Source of the DNA: a virus
Virus record (IMG/VR): IMGVR_UViG_3300042397_002455
Span: 1 to 26,095 of that record
Strand: one strand, 5' to 3'
Length of the DNA stretch: 26,095 nt
In this document: positions 1 to 8,088 of the stretch, one piece after another
How the letters are laid out: every line of letters starts with the position of its first letter
How positions within the stretch are numbered: position 1 is the first letter of the stretch
The notes under the pieces: generated by a model
The model's input: only the letters and a program-made list of their open reading frames with translations
What the model was told of the DNA's origin: nothing
Databases searched by the model: none
Translations under genes and position numbers: made by a program

Positions 1-225
1 ACTTACATCAATATACGAACTACTTAAAATCAAAAGATTAGTAACTTTTTCAGCCGCTATTGGATCACTTCTTAACGCTTTATGAAACTCTACCGCTAGG
101 TCAATATCAAGTGATAAATTAGGATCATCTACAAAAGGGCAAAGATCAGTATTCTCTCTTAAGAATTCTTTACTATACGCAAATCCAAAAAGTTTTTCTG
201 CTAAGTTGTGTTTATATATTACCAT
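1..225 (-). CDS. Unknown protein, 3' part cut off by window edge
   Basis: An open frame of 75 codons starts at ATG 225-223 on the minus strand and runs off the left edge without a stop. The visible product begins MVIYKHNLAEKLFGFAYSKE and continues as a soluble, mixed-charge sequence with no signal peptide or membrane segment. It lies 9 bp after the stop of the hub-like gene, in the same direction, so it probably belongs to the same late tail or baseplate block. The region before its start (TTAAACTA, 5 bp, ATG) resembles a degenerate copy of the octamer-plus-5-bp arrangement seen before other genes here. I do not recognise the family. A structural or baseplate role is inferred from position only. 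Confidence 0.65.
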   Translation of the reverse strand, partial: MVIYKHNLAEKLFGFAYSKEFLRENTDLCPFVDDPNLSLDIDLAVEFHKALRSDPIAAEKVTNLLILSSSYIDVS

Positions 226-234
226 ATAATTAGT

Positions 235-2085
235 TTAATTTCTTAGAGGTGGTAGTAAACTCGGGTCAGGATCAAGTACTGGATCGGTGAAAGGTACTCT
301 GACAGGCTTAGTCGATGGAACATCAGTATAGTCTGGAACATCGTATGGGTTAAGTATGTTTCTTTTTGCGGGAACTTTAAAGGGATTTGCATCAGTAGCC
401 TGAAGATCAGACGAAATACCTCCTGGTCCATAAAAGGTTAAGTTTTTTAAATCCTCCGCAAGGTGATCTAAATCACTGTAATTATTAGGAGCAGTACCTG
501 ATCCTGACCTGGGTGTACTACCACCTCCACCGGCACCGCTTGATCCTCCTAAAGGAAGATTTGATGCTCCTGTACCAGAACCGTTAATTGCAGATGAAGT
601 AGGTATCTCAGATAATGCTCCTGTGTTATTATAGACCTTTACACACACATAATCATTAAAATATATATCATTTTCAAATACGTGCTTTACAGATATAATA
701 TACCAATACCCGTTAAGCTCATTAGTATTATTTGACGATCTACTTGATGTAGAGGACGAACTTCCATCAGCTTCAATCTGTATAAACTTACCAGCCGATC
801 TATATGGCTGTCCCTTTACTCTAAATGTTAAGGCAACATTATCAAATATAAAGCTCTTAAATAGAGCATTAGTGCCAAAGCCTATTGCTAGTCGATCCGG
901 TATATTAGGTAAGCTATAGGCATTTGTATTTACACTTTCTTTTGCAGCCTCATCACTTCTTTTTGGAATGTTGGTAGCAAATGGAGCTGTAAACATATTT
1001 TCAAATACCACTCTTAATTCCTCATACGGTATTAAGGGATTAAGGGTACAATCAACAGTACCGCATCTTATATCTAAATTACACCATTTATTTTCATAAA
1101 CGTCCTCGTAATTTACCCTTATTAAATCGTACTTAGGTATAAAGTTATCTCTATATGTTGTAGGATCGTTTGAAAGTGATATAACAAACTTTTCTGTTAG
1201 GTAATTAGCTATATTTTCACTAGATTTGTCATTTTTAATTAATTTTAAAAAATCACGTATCTCACCCACTAAGCTCTTTATTACTATCTCTCTTTCCTTA
1301 TAATCAGAAGTATTTTCAATTTTTATAATACCAGGTGCTACATAATCCTTAAATATACCTGGAAAATCATCTGGAAGAGTAAATGCTAAAAAGTTAGATA
1401 GTTTTTGTAAAACTTCAAATACAGAATATTTGTTTTGGTTAATATCTAAGTCTCCCGCTTCACCTTTATCGTCAGTAGGTGTACCAACAACCTTTACATT
1501 AGTAGTAATATTAGCTAGCTTTAAGCCCACCCTTATAAAACTTTGCGCAAATCTAACTGGGGTAAGATATCCGTCAGATATGTTTGTTGAAGGTTTAGTA
1601 TTAGTTGAGGTTCCTTGTTGGAAAAAGGCATTATCAATAGTTTCCTCTTGTAAAACAGCTTGTACTGTAACTCTTTTTAATTTTGCTACTGTATATTCTT
1701 CAAATTCAAATGTAGCGTGTTTATCTATTACGTTCGAACTAGTCTCGTAGTTTTTACCCAACGAGCCAATAAAGTAAACGGGAGGAGCAACTTTTTTAGC
1801 TTCTTCAAAATCTAGATTTTTGAAACGAATTGATATAAGCGGAGCCTCATCTTGAATATCATACATTCCGAACTTTTGTAATAGTCCAAAATAATTAGAA
1901 AAGGTAATGGTTCCGGTATAGCCAAAATTAACCAAATCATCCTTTATTTCGAGGAACTTAATACTGCTTTTAGTAATTGGTACTGCCTTGTATTCTGCTT
2001 CTCTAGAGTCTGAATTTATTACTCTCTTAATAAGAAGTATCTCAAATTCATACTTGCTATTTTCTATGTTAACTACTTCTGCCAT
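235..2085 (-). CDS. Putative baseplate hub protein (gp27/gpD-like)
   Basis: A 616-residue protein starting MAEVVNIENSKYEFEI. The first ~170 residues are beta-rich, with a GYTGTITFSN segment of the kind found in hub-type barrel domains. Around residues 400-490 there is a segment resembling the C-terminal part of late-control-D/gp27 hubs: LTFRVKGQPYRSAGKF followed by GYWYIISVKHVF. After about residue 495 comes a Ser/Gly/Pro-rich linker (about 495-535), then a tail with many Pro and Asp that ends near PDPSLLPPLRN. The hub would form the central ring under the tube. The gene starts 1 bp after the stop of the gp53-like gene and lacks the late-promoter octamer, so translation is probably coupled. 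The hub call is inference from pattern and location among baseplate genes; a different baseplate component is possible. Confidence 0.5.
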   Translation of the reverse strand: MAEVVNIENSKYEFEILLIKRVINSDSREAEYKAVPITKSSIKFLEIKDDLVNFGYTGTITFSNYFGLLQKFGMYDIQDEAPLISIRFKNLDFEEAKKVAPPVYFIGSLGKNYETSSNVIDKHATFEFEEYTVAKLKRVTVQAVLQEETIDNAFFQQGTSTNTKPSTNISDGYLTPVRFAQSFIRVGLKLANITTNVKVVGTPTDDKGEAGDLDINQNKYSVFEVLQKLSNFLAFTLPDDFPGIFKDYVAPGIIKIENTSDYKEREIVIKSLVGEIRDFLKLIKNDKSSENIANYLTEKFVISLSNDPTTYRDNFIPKYDLIRVNYEDVYENKWCNLDIRCGTVDCTLNPLIPYEELRVVFENMFTAPFATNIPKRSDEAAKESVNTNAYSLPNIPDRLAIGFGTNALFKSFIFDNVALTFRVKGQPYRSAGKFIQIEADGSSSSTSSRSSNNTNELNGYWYIISVKHVFENDIYFNDYVCVKVYNNTGALSEIPTSSAINGSGTGASNLPLGGSSGAGGGGSTPRSGSGTAPNNYSDLDHLAEDLKNLTFYGPGGISSDLQATDANPFKVPAKRNILNPYDVPDYTDVPSTKPVRVPFTDPVLDPDPSLLPPLRN

Positions 2086-2086
2086 A

Positions 2087-2458
2087 CTAAGATATCTGAG
2101 ACTGTATGTTATCTAGAACCAGATTTAGATAGTCTGGCAAGACATATTTATATTCAACTCCAGCTTCTGCATAAAATATATTGTCAGGTTTATTTATTAA
2201 AAATATCAACCACCACAAGAACTGTGTATTGTATTTTTGATAAGATAAAGTTGTCCATGGAAGCCGTGTGTTTAACCTTATAGTGCCTAGAAGTTCTTCG
2301 TTAAGCTGTTTTGGAATATTTATTTTATTTAAAATATTGTAATAGTAGTATCTGTCTTTACCTTTATCTACAGTAAAGGTCTTGAATATATTTTCATATC
2401 TTTCAAGGTCAATTGAAGGTAGATCAACTATTTTATTTTGAAATTCACCTATGTTCAT
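2087..2458 (-). CDS. Putative gp53-like baseplate wedge protein
   Basis: A 123-residue protein. Its C-terminal half has the features of the gp53/LysM-type wedge family: a tyrosine-rich start (RYYYYN, about residue 37-42), then TRLPWTTLSYQKYNTQFLWW, then an asparagine in INKPDN, and a terminal segment with YVLPDYLNLVLDNIQ. In T4, gp53 is a small wedge protein that helps wedges join around the hub. The T4 protein is larger (about 196 residues), so this would be a short version. The start at ATG 2458 is preceded by GCTAAATA and a 5-bp spacer, and the octamer contains the stop codon of the upstream gene. Its position between the tube-initiator-like and hub-like genes supports a baseplate role. 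The family call rests on visual pattern matching. Confidence 0.5.
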   Translation of the reverse strand: MNIGEFQNKIVDLPSIDLERYENIFKTFTVDKGKDRYYYYNILNKINIPKQLNEELLGTIRLNTRLPWTTLSYQKYNTQFLWWLIFLINKPDNIFYAEAGVEYKYVLPDYLNLVLDNIQSQIS

Positions 2459-2463
2459 AAAGA

Positions 2464-2471
2464 TATTTAGC
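2464..2471 (-). promoter_or_regulatory. Variant late promoter octamer before the gp53-like gene
   Basis: GCTAAATA on the minus strand, then 5 bp (TCTTT) and ATG 2458. The upstream stop codon (2467-2469) is contained in it. It differs from NATAAATA at one conserved position, so promoter function is less certain. Confidence 0.45.
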
Positions 2472-3573
2472 TAGCTGTTTCAACTATAACTTTAGATCTG
2501 AAACCTTCAGATATCATTAAGTTTCCTGTATCTGCTAACAAGCTTGTAAAAGTAATGTTTAGCATATACGCTTCTGGTATAGAGGTAGTAGCCGCCCCTA
2601 CGGGTGTATTTACCTCTAACTGTCTACGAGTACCTAGAAAATCTACAGTCATATTGCTAATATAAGCATAAGGAAAATATTTCATACCTGGTATGGATAC
2701 TGTGTAAAGTTTAGGAGGTAGTATTCTAGAAAAAGATGTTCTATAGGGTTTGTTTTGATATGCTAAAATCCAAATAAGCTCGTAATTTTGCTGATATGGC
2801 AACTTATTCCCCTTTTGAATAGTGTTAATTAACGGTAAACTGAATGATATTGATTCACCCTCAGTAGGGTAGTGGAAATATCTAGGCTTTTCTATATATG
2901 TGCCTGGCTGCATTATGTTTAGTGTAGCTGCAGCTGCATCAACATCTTGCATTCCTGCAGGTATATAACTCCCTAAAAGACCAGGTGCTATTTGTTGCGA
3001 ATCTTGCCAGCTATTTTTTATATCATAAGGCTTACCACTAAAAAATGGAAAAGCATATTTGAACTTAGTAGGTTTAGTTAAATACATTCCTAAATAAGAC
3101 TGTAAATATGTAGATAGTATAGATTGATCTGCTCCTGAACTTATAAGAGAATTTACACCGCTTTTAAATGTTTCAAGAGCTCCTGAAACCGAACCACCAG
3201 CACCACTACCTAAAAATTTTGTTAGTAGATTTACTGAGTCAGTTGTAATAGAGCTATTAGTTATAGAATTTAAATAATACAATGCAGAAGAAATTAGAGA
3301 ATTTTGCTCTTGTCTTAATTCTGTTGCATATAGATATGGTATTTTAAGCTTAGTTTTTGTTGTAGGAGAAGCTGTCCAGGCAAAATCGTTTATTACATCA
3401 ATAATAGAATTAGATCCAGGTTTAAGTCGAACTTCAGCATCTGTATTAGTTACTTTGTAGTTAGCTGCACCGGTTAACCCTAACGAATTTAAAATACTGC
3501 TACCAGTACTACCTGCTAGAGTAGCGGTGTTTTGTTGAACGTCAAAAGTTGCGTAGTAAGGTCCTTCTGCCAT
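2467..3573 (-). CDS. Putative tail tube initiator / baseplate tube cap (gp48/gp54-like)
   Basis: A 368-residue protein, close in length to T4 gp48 (about 364). The N-terminal ~190 residues are Ser/Ala/Gly/Thr-rich. The C-terminal ~90 residues carry the tube-fold pattern of gp48/gp54-type initiators: PPKLYTVSIPGMKYFPYAYI, then a strand with a GTRRQLEV turn, then SIPEAYMLNITFTSLL. Such proteins sit on the hub and nucleate polymerisation of the tail tube. The gene lies 3 bp after the tape-measure stop and lacks the clear octamer-plus-5-bp arrangement, so translational coupling to the tape-measure gene is likely. Which of the two T4 proteins it matches better cannot be decided by eye. A general baseplate tube-like protein is the fallback call. 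Confidence 0.6.
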   Translation of the reverse strand: MAEGPYYATFDVQQNTATLAGSTGSSILNSLGLTGAANYKVTNTDAEVRLKPGSNSIIDVINDFAWTASPTTKTKLKIPYLYATELRQEQNSLISSALYYLNSITNSSITTDSVNLLTKFLGSGAGGSVSGALETFKSGVNSLISSGADQSILSTYLQSYLGMYLTKPTKFKYAFPFFSGKPYDIKNSWQDSQQIAPGLLGSYIPAGMQDVDAAAATLNIMQPGTYIEKPRYFHYPTEGESISFSLPLINTIQKGNKLPYQQNYELIWILAYQNKPYRTSFSRILPPKLYTVSIPGMKYFPYAYISNMTVDFLGTRRQLEVNTPVGAATTSIPEAYMLNITFTSLLADTGNLMISEGFRSKVIVETAS

Positions 3574-3576
3574 ATT

Positions 3577-5766
3577 TTATTGTGTTACTAAGTTACTTGG
3601 TAAAAGCGTATAAGGATTAAACTGGTCTCTTATATCGAAGGTTTTATTAGGAATTTGTTGCATAGGTGCATTATTATTATTTATTGACATGCTAGATGAA
3701 GGCTTTTTAATGAGCTCTCTCATTAAAAACACTAGTTCTTCTAACTTGTCCACTTGTCTTATAGAAGCATCTTTTATTGTAGCATTGTCCTTAACTAGTC
3801 CCTGAGTTATACCTGTCATTAAATTATCTATAGCTCCTCCTGTTTTCATCCCAAGGACCTCATCTTTTGTATTAAAACGGTAAACGTTATTACCTTTTAA
3901 TAGGAAATCTTGTAATTCCTCTCCAACTATATTAGTATTTGTATAATTAGCTCCTATAATTTTAGCATTTTCGTCACTAATGATGATGTCAGCCATTTTT
4001 CTACCTAAAAAATCACCAGCAGCTGTACCTACTATACTTGCCATAAATCCAAGATATGGTGATAAAGGCGCTAACACCCCCGTTAAAAGGGAAGCTCCCC
4101 CAACTAGCCCTCCTAGAAGTGCGCCGCCTCCTAAAGATCCTAAAGCACCGCCCCATGAATCAGCAATTTTATTACCCACTCTTAACTGATACTCATCCAA
4201 AGAGATCTTCTTTTCGTTATACAGATTTTCTTGTTCTTTGTTGTATAAATACGCACTCCCTGCTTCTATTAGTTGAGCAAGAAAAGGAATCTTACCTACA
4301 AACTTAACTAACGCGGAAATACCTCGGCCTGTAGCAGTTATAGCTTTGAAAACTTTTCCTAGCTTTGATAATTGCTCTGTTATTCCTAACGCTTTAGTTT
4401 TTGTAGTTTTTAATAAATCAGCACCCCAATCTAATACTTTACTACCTGAGGATGGATTAGACAGGTTTTTAATAACACTCTTAGGTACGTCCTTCTCACC
4501 TATAAAAGTACTACCTTTTTTATACCATCTTGTACCATCTTTTTTTACACCGGATGTAAACTCTTTTTGCTTTGCTATGGTTCTTGCTTCACCTCTATTA
4601 ACTGTAGGTGCTGCTTTTGAAGAAGGTGGTGGCTTTGGCTTGGCGTCTGGCAATACCTTTGCTGCAACTTTAGTAAGTTTTTGTGCTATTGCTACATCAC
4701 CCGCTACTCCACTAGCTTCAAAAGATTTAGCTATAACATCTATTGATCCTTGAATCACCCTACCCAGAGCAAAAGCAACTTTTTGAGCTAAATTAAGCTG
4801 AGTACCTTCGTCTATATTAAATATATTGTCCCAAAAAGTAAGAAATTTATCTTTTGTTTTTCCGTCTTTATCTAATGCAGAATTCCATAAATTATCAAAC
4901 CAAGAATTAAATTTACCTGCGGACCTTGACTTAGACTCCTCATCAGTTAAGAATGACCCTATCATATCATCCCACCATTTTGCTATAATTCCTTTATTAT
5001 CCTTATCTCTACTAAATAAAGAATTCCATAAACCATCCCACATATTATAAAGTTTTTGCTTACCTTCATCGCCGAAAAGGTAGGTTAATGTATCACTCCA
5101 CCAGTTTTTTACCTTATCTTTCCATTCTTCAGGTAATAGTTTCCATAATAACGCTCCAAGACCTGCAACGCCTGCAATCTTCTTTAAAGTGTCTATCAGG
5201 CTTCCTTCAGCATCTTTTTTTATAGAGACTTTATCTTTTATTGCTCCACTCACTTTAAAGGGTTCGGTCGTTGTTTTAATAGGCGTTAAATCTTTCAATC
5301 TCTTAGCTTCAGGACCTTCCTTAAATGCTCCTACCTGTAAAACCTTCCCTATAATAGTCGCTATCTCTTTAAATCTATTTTTTTCTGATGGAGATAATTC
5401 GCTAAATATACTACGCTTTTCTTTTTCTTTCGTTAATGATTTTTCATCAACCGGTTGATTTTTCACGTTCTTTCTACTACTAAAGGATGTCACTCCCTCT
5501 TTCGTTTTAGTTTCTTTTACCTCTTCTTTTTTATATTCTCTTTTTGCTTCTTTACTATCGCTAAAACTCCCTACTTTTAAAGTCCTGCCAATAATAGTAG
5601 CAGATTCTATTAATTTTTTTTGTTCAGATGTTGATAGAGTATCTACTTCTCTATTTTCATCCTTAATTACAGATTGCGATACTCCTTTAGGATCGGTCAT
5701 TGCTCTCAAAGAGCTCATGACACGTGTTACGATCCCAAGGGGTTCTAATGCTTCTTTATCTGCCAC
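3577..5766 (-). CDS. Putative tail tape measure protein
   Basis: A 729-residue protein starting with GTG at 5766-5764. Residues 1-190 are highly charged and contain an internal duplication: 44-76 and 124-156 share 18 of 33 residues, including ATIIG and EAKR. Residues 223-316 contain five aromatic-led units of 20-25 residues, e.g. WDGLWNSLF at 243 and FDNLWNSAL at 290. Residues 539-588 are a glycine-rich hydrophobic stretch typical of tape measures, which are ejected and interact with membranes. It is the longest gene of the minus-strand tail block outside the sheath and lies just after two gp26/gp51-like genes. AATAAATA plus 5 bp precedes the GTG and contains the stop codon of the upstream gene. 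The role would be to set tail length inside the tube. T4 gp29 is 590 residues, so a somewhat longer tail would be expected. Sequence identity to gp29 is not evident to me. Confidence 0.72.
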   Translation of the reverse strand: MADKEALEPLGIVTRVMSSLRAMTDPKGVSQSVIKDENREVDTLSTSEQKKLIESATIIGRTLKVGSFSDSKEAKREYKKEEVKETKTKEGVTSFSSRKNVKNQPVDEKSLTKEKEKRSIFSELSPSEKNRFKEIATIIGKVLQVGAFKEGPEAKRLKDLTPIKTTTEPFKVSGAIKDKVSIKKDAEGSLIDTLKKIAGVAGLGALLWKLLPEEWKDKVKNWWSDTLTYLFGDEGKQKLYNMWDGLWNSLFSRDKDNKGIIAKWWDDMIGSFLTDEESKSRSAGKFNSWFDNLWNSALDKDGKTKDKFLTFWDNIFNIDEGTQLNLAQKVAFALGRVIQGSIDVIAKSFEASGVAGDVAIAQKLTKVAAKVLPDAKPKPPPSSKAAPTVNRGEARTIAKQKEFTSGVKKDGTRWYKKGSTFIGEKDVPKSVIKNLSNPSSGSKVLDWGADLLKTTKTKALGITEQLSKLGKVFKAITATGRGISALVKFVGKIPFLAQLIEAGSAYLYNKEQENLYNEKKISLDEYQLRVGNKIADSWGGALGSLGGGALLGGLVGGASLLTGVLAPLSPYLGFMASIVGTAAGDFLGRKMADIIISDENAKIIGANYTNTNIVGEELQDFLLKGNNVYRFNTKDEVLGMKTGGAIDNLMTGITQGLVKDNATIKDASIRQVDKLEELVFLMRELIKKPSSSMSINNNNAPMQQIPNKTFDIRDQFNPYTLLPSNLVTQ

Positions 5767-5771
5767 TAATA

Positions 5772-5779
5772 TATTTATT
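5772..5779 (-). promoter_or_regulatory. T4-type late promoter octamer before the tape measure gene
   Basis: AATAAATA on the minus strand, then 5 bp (TATTA) and the GTG start at 5766. The stop codon of the upstream gene (5775-5777) lies inside the octamer. The arrangement selects this GTG as the start codon. Confidence 0.55.
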
Positions 5780-6509
5780 CAGCAGACAAAAAACTCGCGT
5801 CTATGGAGAGCTTCGTACCGTCAGGAAAGGTAAACAATCCCTGTTCGTATTCCTTATACCGGGCTATGTACTCTAAAATATCGTTGTTGAGCTTAAGAGG
5901 TAAGTTTTCAATAATATTTTTTCTGTCATAGATTCCTAATTGATTCATTTTTAGTAAACTATCATCAATTTCGACTGCATCTATAAATTTAATAAGCTCG
6001 TATGTCAATAAAATATTGAGTGAGTTGCCTATCTTCTTATCATCTACGCTAGATTTATTGAACTCTAATATACTCTTTTCTGTTACCTTTAAATCTTCTT
6101 CGAGTGAAGGTATTGCCGCAGTTATAGTTATGTTTTTATATTTGAATTTCTTTGTTAACTCAAAATCAAAGATAAACTCTGGCAAACTATTTAAATTATA
6201 TTCTGCATCGTTAACCTTAATTAACGGTGATATACTCTGCTTTCTTAAATCTACTAAAATTTTATTTCTATCATATAAAGTAAAGTCTACAGGTTCAGAA
6301 CTATTCTCTAAGATTATATCACTAAACACTTTATACATGCTTATACCTCCCTCAACGCCATCTAGTAACGACTTAACAACATCTTTATGCTGCTTAACGG
6401 AAAAGGCTTTAAATCTAATACTTTTATTTAAAGATGGTATATGTACTGCGAAGCAGTCTTTTTCATTAAGTTGTTTTAACTCATCAATAAAAGATTTAAT
6501 ATCACTCAT
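5775..6509 (-). CDS. Putative gp26/gp51-like baseplate hub or tail assembly protein
   Basis: A 244-residue protein. The N-terminus has the pattern of the T4 gp26-type family: AVHIPSLNKSIRFKAFSVKQ followed by helices and a RNKILVDLRKQSI segment. The C-terminal third includes LGIYDRKNIIENLPLKL, matched in the upstream neighbour by LGIDDRELILSNIPNAV, so the two genes look like distant paralogs. In T4, gp26 and gp51 act in hub assembly, and family members sit next to the tape measure. This gene lies directly before the tape-measure gene, fitting that role. The start at ATG 6509 is preceded by AGTAAATA plus 5 bp, overlapping the stop codon of the neighbour. I see no slippery sequence suggesting a frameshifted chaperone pair. 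The exact role (hub subunit or assembly helper) is inference. Confidence 0.55.
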   Translation of the reverse strand: MSDIKSFIDELKQLNEKDCFAVHIPSLNKSIRFKAFSVKQHKDVVKSLLDGVEGGISMYKVFSDIILENSSEPVDFTLYDRNKILVDLRKQSISPLIKVNDAEYNLNSLPEFIFDFELTKKFKYKNITITAAIPSLEEDLKVTEKSILEFNKSSVDDKKIGNSLNILLTYELIKFIDAVEIDDSLLKMNQLGIYDRKNIIENLPLKLNNDILEYIARYKEYEQGLFTFPDGTKLSIDASFLSAE

Positions 6510-6514
6510 TATGA

Positions 6515-6522
6515 TATTTACT
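6515..6522 (-). promoter_or_regulatory. Variant late promoter octamer before the 244-residue gene
   Basis: AGTAAATA on the minus strand, then 5 bp (TCATA) and ATG 6509. The TAA stop of the upstream gene is inside it. It departs from the NATAAATA consensus at one conserved position. Confidence 0.45.
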
Positions 6523-7339
6523 CAATGTTTTTACTTTTCAACTTATCTTCTTTTCTTGACGTTTCTTTTTTATATATATTTAAAATTACTCTAGAATCTC
6601 TAGGTGTTAGGTTAAAAAAGTCTTTGGCGGTAAATCCAAGCGAGCCTGTAAAAATATACAACATATCAAAAAAATTAGATAGTCCTGATGAATATATGCT
6701 AAGAATAAAAGAAATTATACCGTTAGATAATACATTAAGATTTATTTCCTCTATATTAAAACTATCATTTCTTTCTATAACAATTAAATTGTTTAATTTA
6801 ATAGATAGCTCGTTAATATAATCTTTTATTAACGTAAATACAGCATTGGGTATATTAGATAATATTAATTCTCTATCATCTATGCCTAAGGTGTTAAATT
6901 TTACTGATTGACCAGATACCTTAATACTTTTAATTACACTTAAATATATATCATTTAAATTTTCAAAGTATAATAAATTAGGTAACCCTAACTTTATTTC
7001 AAAATTATTAAAATTGTAAGTTTTGTCATAATCACTTTCGTGTAGATCAATTTTTTCTAAAATATTCTCTATGCTAAAATTTATAGATCGGCCGCTTTCA
7101 TCGTTAAAGAAGATCTCCGGTTCAATATATACCATTCTCGTTAACAAAAGAGCATAAAATTTATCTAAAATACTTAATTCTTTAAACCCTTTTAAAATAG
7201 TAGACTCAAAAAAAGCATTCAACCCTTCAAGATCGCTGTTTTCGCAAAATTTTAAAATAGTAAAAAAATCTTTGTTTTTTAATTCTGGCAATCTTATATA
7301 GGAACCGCTTGGTAACCTTGTCTTTATACTAAACTCCAT
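6518..7339 (-). CDS. Putative gp26/gp51-like baseplate assembly protein (paralog of neighbour)
   Basis: A 273-residue protein starting MEFSIKTRLPSGSYIRLPEL, followed by NKDFFTILKFCEN and, near residues 58-70, LDKFYALLLTRMV. This order (LPSG, LPEL, then a short acidic helix and an LxxLL-R segment) resembles the T4 base plate protein family to which gp26/gp51 belong. The C-terminus is Ile/Leu/Phe-rich, then strongly basic (KKETSRKEDKLKSKNIE). Its start lies inside the end of the tube-like gene (11-bp overlap), so translation is probably coupled and no separate promoter octamer is present. The shared LGI-DR-NIP segment with the next gene suggests an old duplication. It probably helps assemble the hub or chaperones the tape measure. 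It is very AT-rich and divergent, so the call is tentative. Confidence 0.5.
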   Translation of the reverse strand: MEFSIKTRLPSGSYIRLPELKNKDFFTILKFCENSDLEGLNAFFESTILKGFKELSILDKFYALLLTRMVYIEPEIFFNDESGRSINFSIENILEKIDLHESDYDKTYNFNNFEIKLGLPNLLYFENLNDIYLSVIKSIKVSGQSVKFNTLGIDDRELILSNIPNAVFTLIKDYINELSIKLNNLIVIERNDSFNIEEINLNVLSNGIISFILSIYSSGLSNFFDMLYIFTGSLGFTAKDFFNLTPRDSRVILNIYKKETSRKEDKLKSKNIE

Positions 7340-8075
7340 TGTTAATAGGTATGTTGTTCTTATCTATGGTAATATACTTCGTAAATGCAAATGAAACTGT
7401 CTTATTCATATCATTATATCCAAGATCACCATAGCTTAAAGAATCACCCTCTAGCTGAAAAGGTACTACATCATAAAATTCGTATATTTTTCTTATACGA
7501 GGCTGTGGCATGCCTTTACTAAAAACATCTCTATAAGTAGAATAATCTCTACTATATAAAACAAGCTGTATATTACACTTTAAATCCTCTGGATCATTAG
7601 GCCCTAACTCTATTAAACCTTTGTATGAATTAGCAATAATCCAGGGTCTAAAAAAGTAATCAAAAATATCGATATTAGTCTCGAGGAAGGTTATATCTAA
7701 TTTGTTAGACCCACCATAACCTCCTCTGTTACCAGCATAAGGTACTGATAGAAATCCACCCGCTCCTTCTATTTCTGTATTGTTAATATTAAATGTATCA
7801 CTTGGCAGTGCGACATTTTGTGCTAAAAAACAACCAAAATTACCGTATGGATCTGTTACCTCGTCTAAGCATTTTGTATTGACAGGCCAATGGCTATTAG
7901 ATACTGTTTCATAATCATGAATTACCTTATCAATATTTTTGCCAATCTGAGTTAAAGAACCTTGATTTCTTGGATATATAAAAATACTCCATAAAAATTT
8001 AAGCGGTATATCATAACGCCAATCGTTATGAAGCTTTAACCTGCGGTAAAACGGTCCGTTATCAAACTCTGCCAC
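7329..8075 (-). CDS. Tail tube-like protein (gp19-family paralog)
   Basis: A 248-residue protein with a GTG start at 8075-8073. Tube-fold features are concentrated in the C-terminal two thirds: LDITFLETNIDIFDYFFRPW, a strand NIQLVLYSRDYSTYRD, then the RKIYEFYDVVPFQLEGDSL segment and a final strand VSFAFTKYITID. The same order (strand, aromatic helix, strand, IYEF/GAS segment, final strand ending in Y) is seen in tube proteins. It follows the major tube gene by 11 bp, with AATAAATA and a 5-bp spacer before the GTG. It may form a specialised ring at the baseplate or tail end. The alternative is a baseplate protein with a tube fold such as a gp54-like one. The family is moderately supported; the specific role is unknown. 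Confidence 0.6.
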   Translation of the reverse strand: MAEFDNGPFYRRLKLHNDWRYDIPLKFLWSIFIYPRNQGSLTQIGKNIDKVIHDYETVSNSHWPVNTKCLDEVTDPYGNFGCFLAQNVALPSDTFNINNTEIEGAGGFLSVPYAGNRGGYGGSNKLDITFLETNIDIFDYFFRPWIIANSYKGLIELGPNDPEDLKCNIQLVLYSRDYSTYRDVFSKGMPQPRIRKIYEFYDVVPFQLEGDSLSYGDLGYNDMNKTVSFAFTKYITIDKNNIPINNGV

Positions 8076-8080
8076 TTAAT

Positions 8081-8088
8081 TATTTATT
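8081..8088 (-). promoter_or_regulatory. T4-type late promoter octamer before the second tube-like gene
   Basis: AATAAATA on the minus strand, then 5 bp (ATTAA) and the GTG start at 8075. It overlaps the stop codon of the tube gene (8087-8089), shifted by two bases from the usual phase. Confidence 0.55.

Noticed and set aside
4346-4753. Plus-strand open frames opposite the tape measure, hub and chaperone genes
   Set aside because: They are shadows of minus-strand genes, lack a start context and resemble no protein family.
5700-7340. Programmed frameshift in the gp26/gp51-like genes
   Set aside because: Each gene has its own start codon with a clear junction, and I see no suitable slippery site at an overlap with the following gene.
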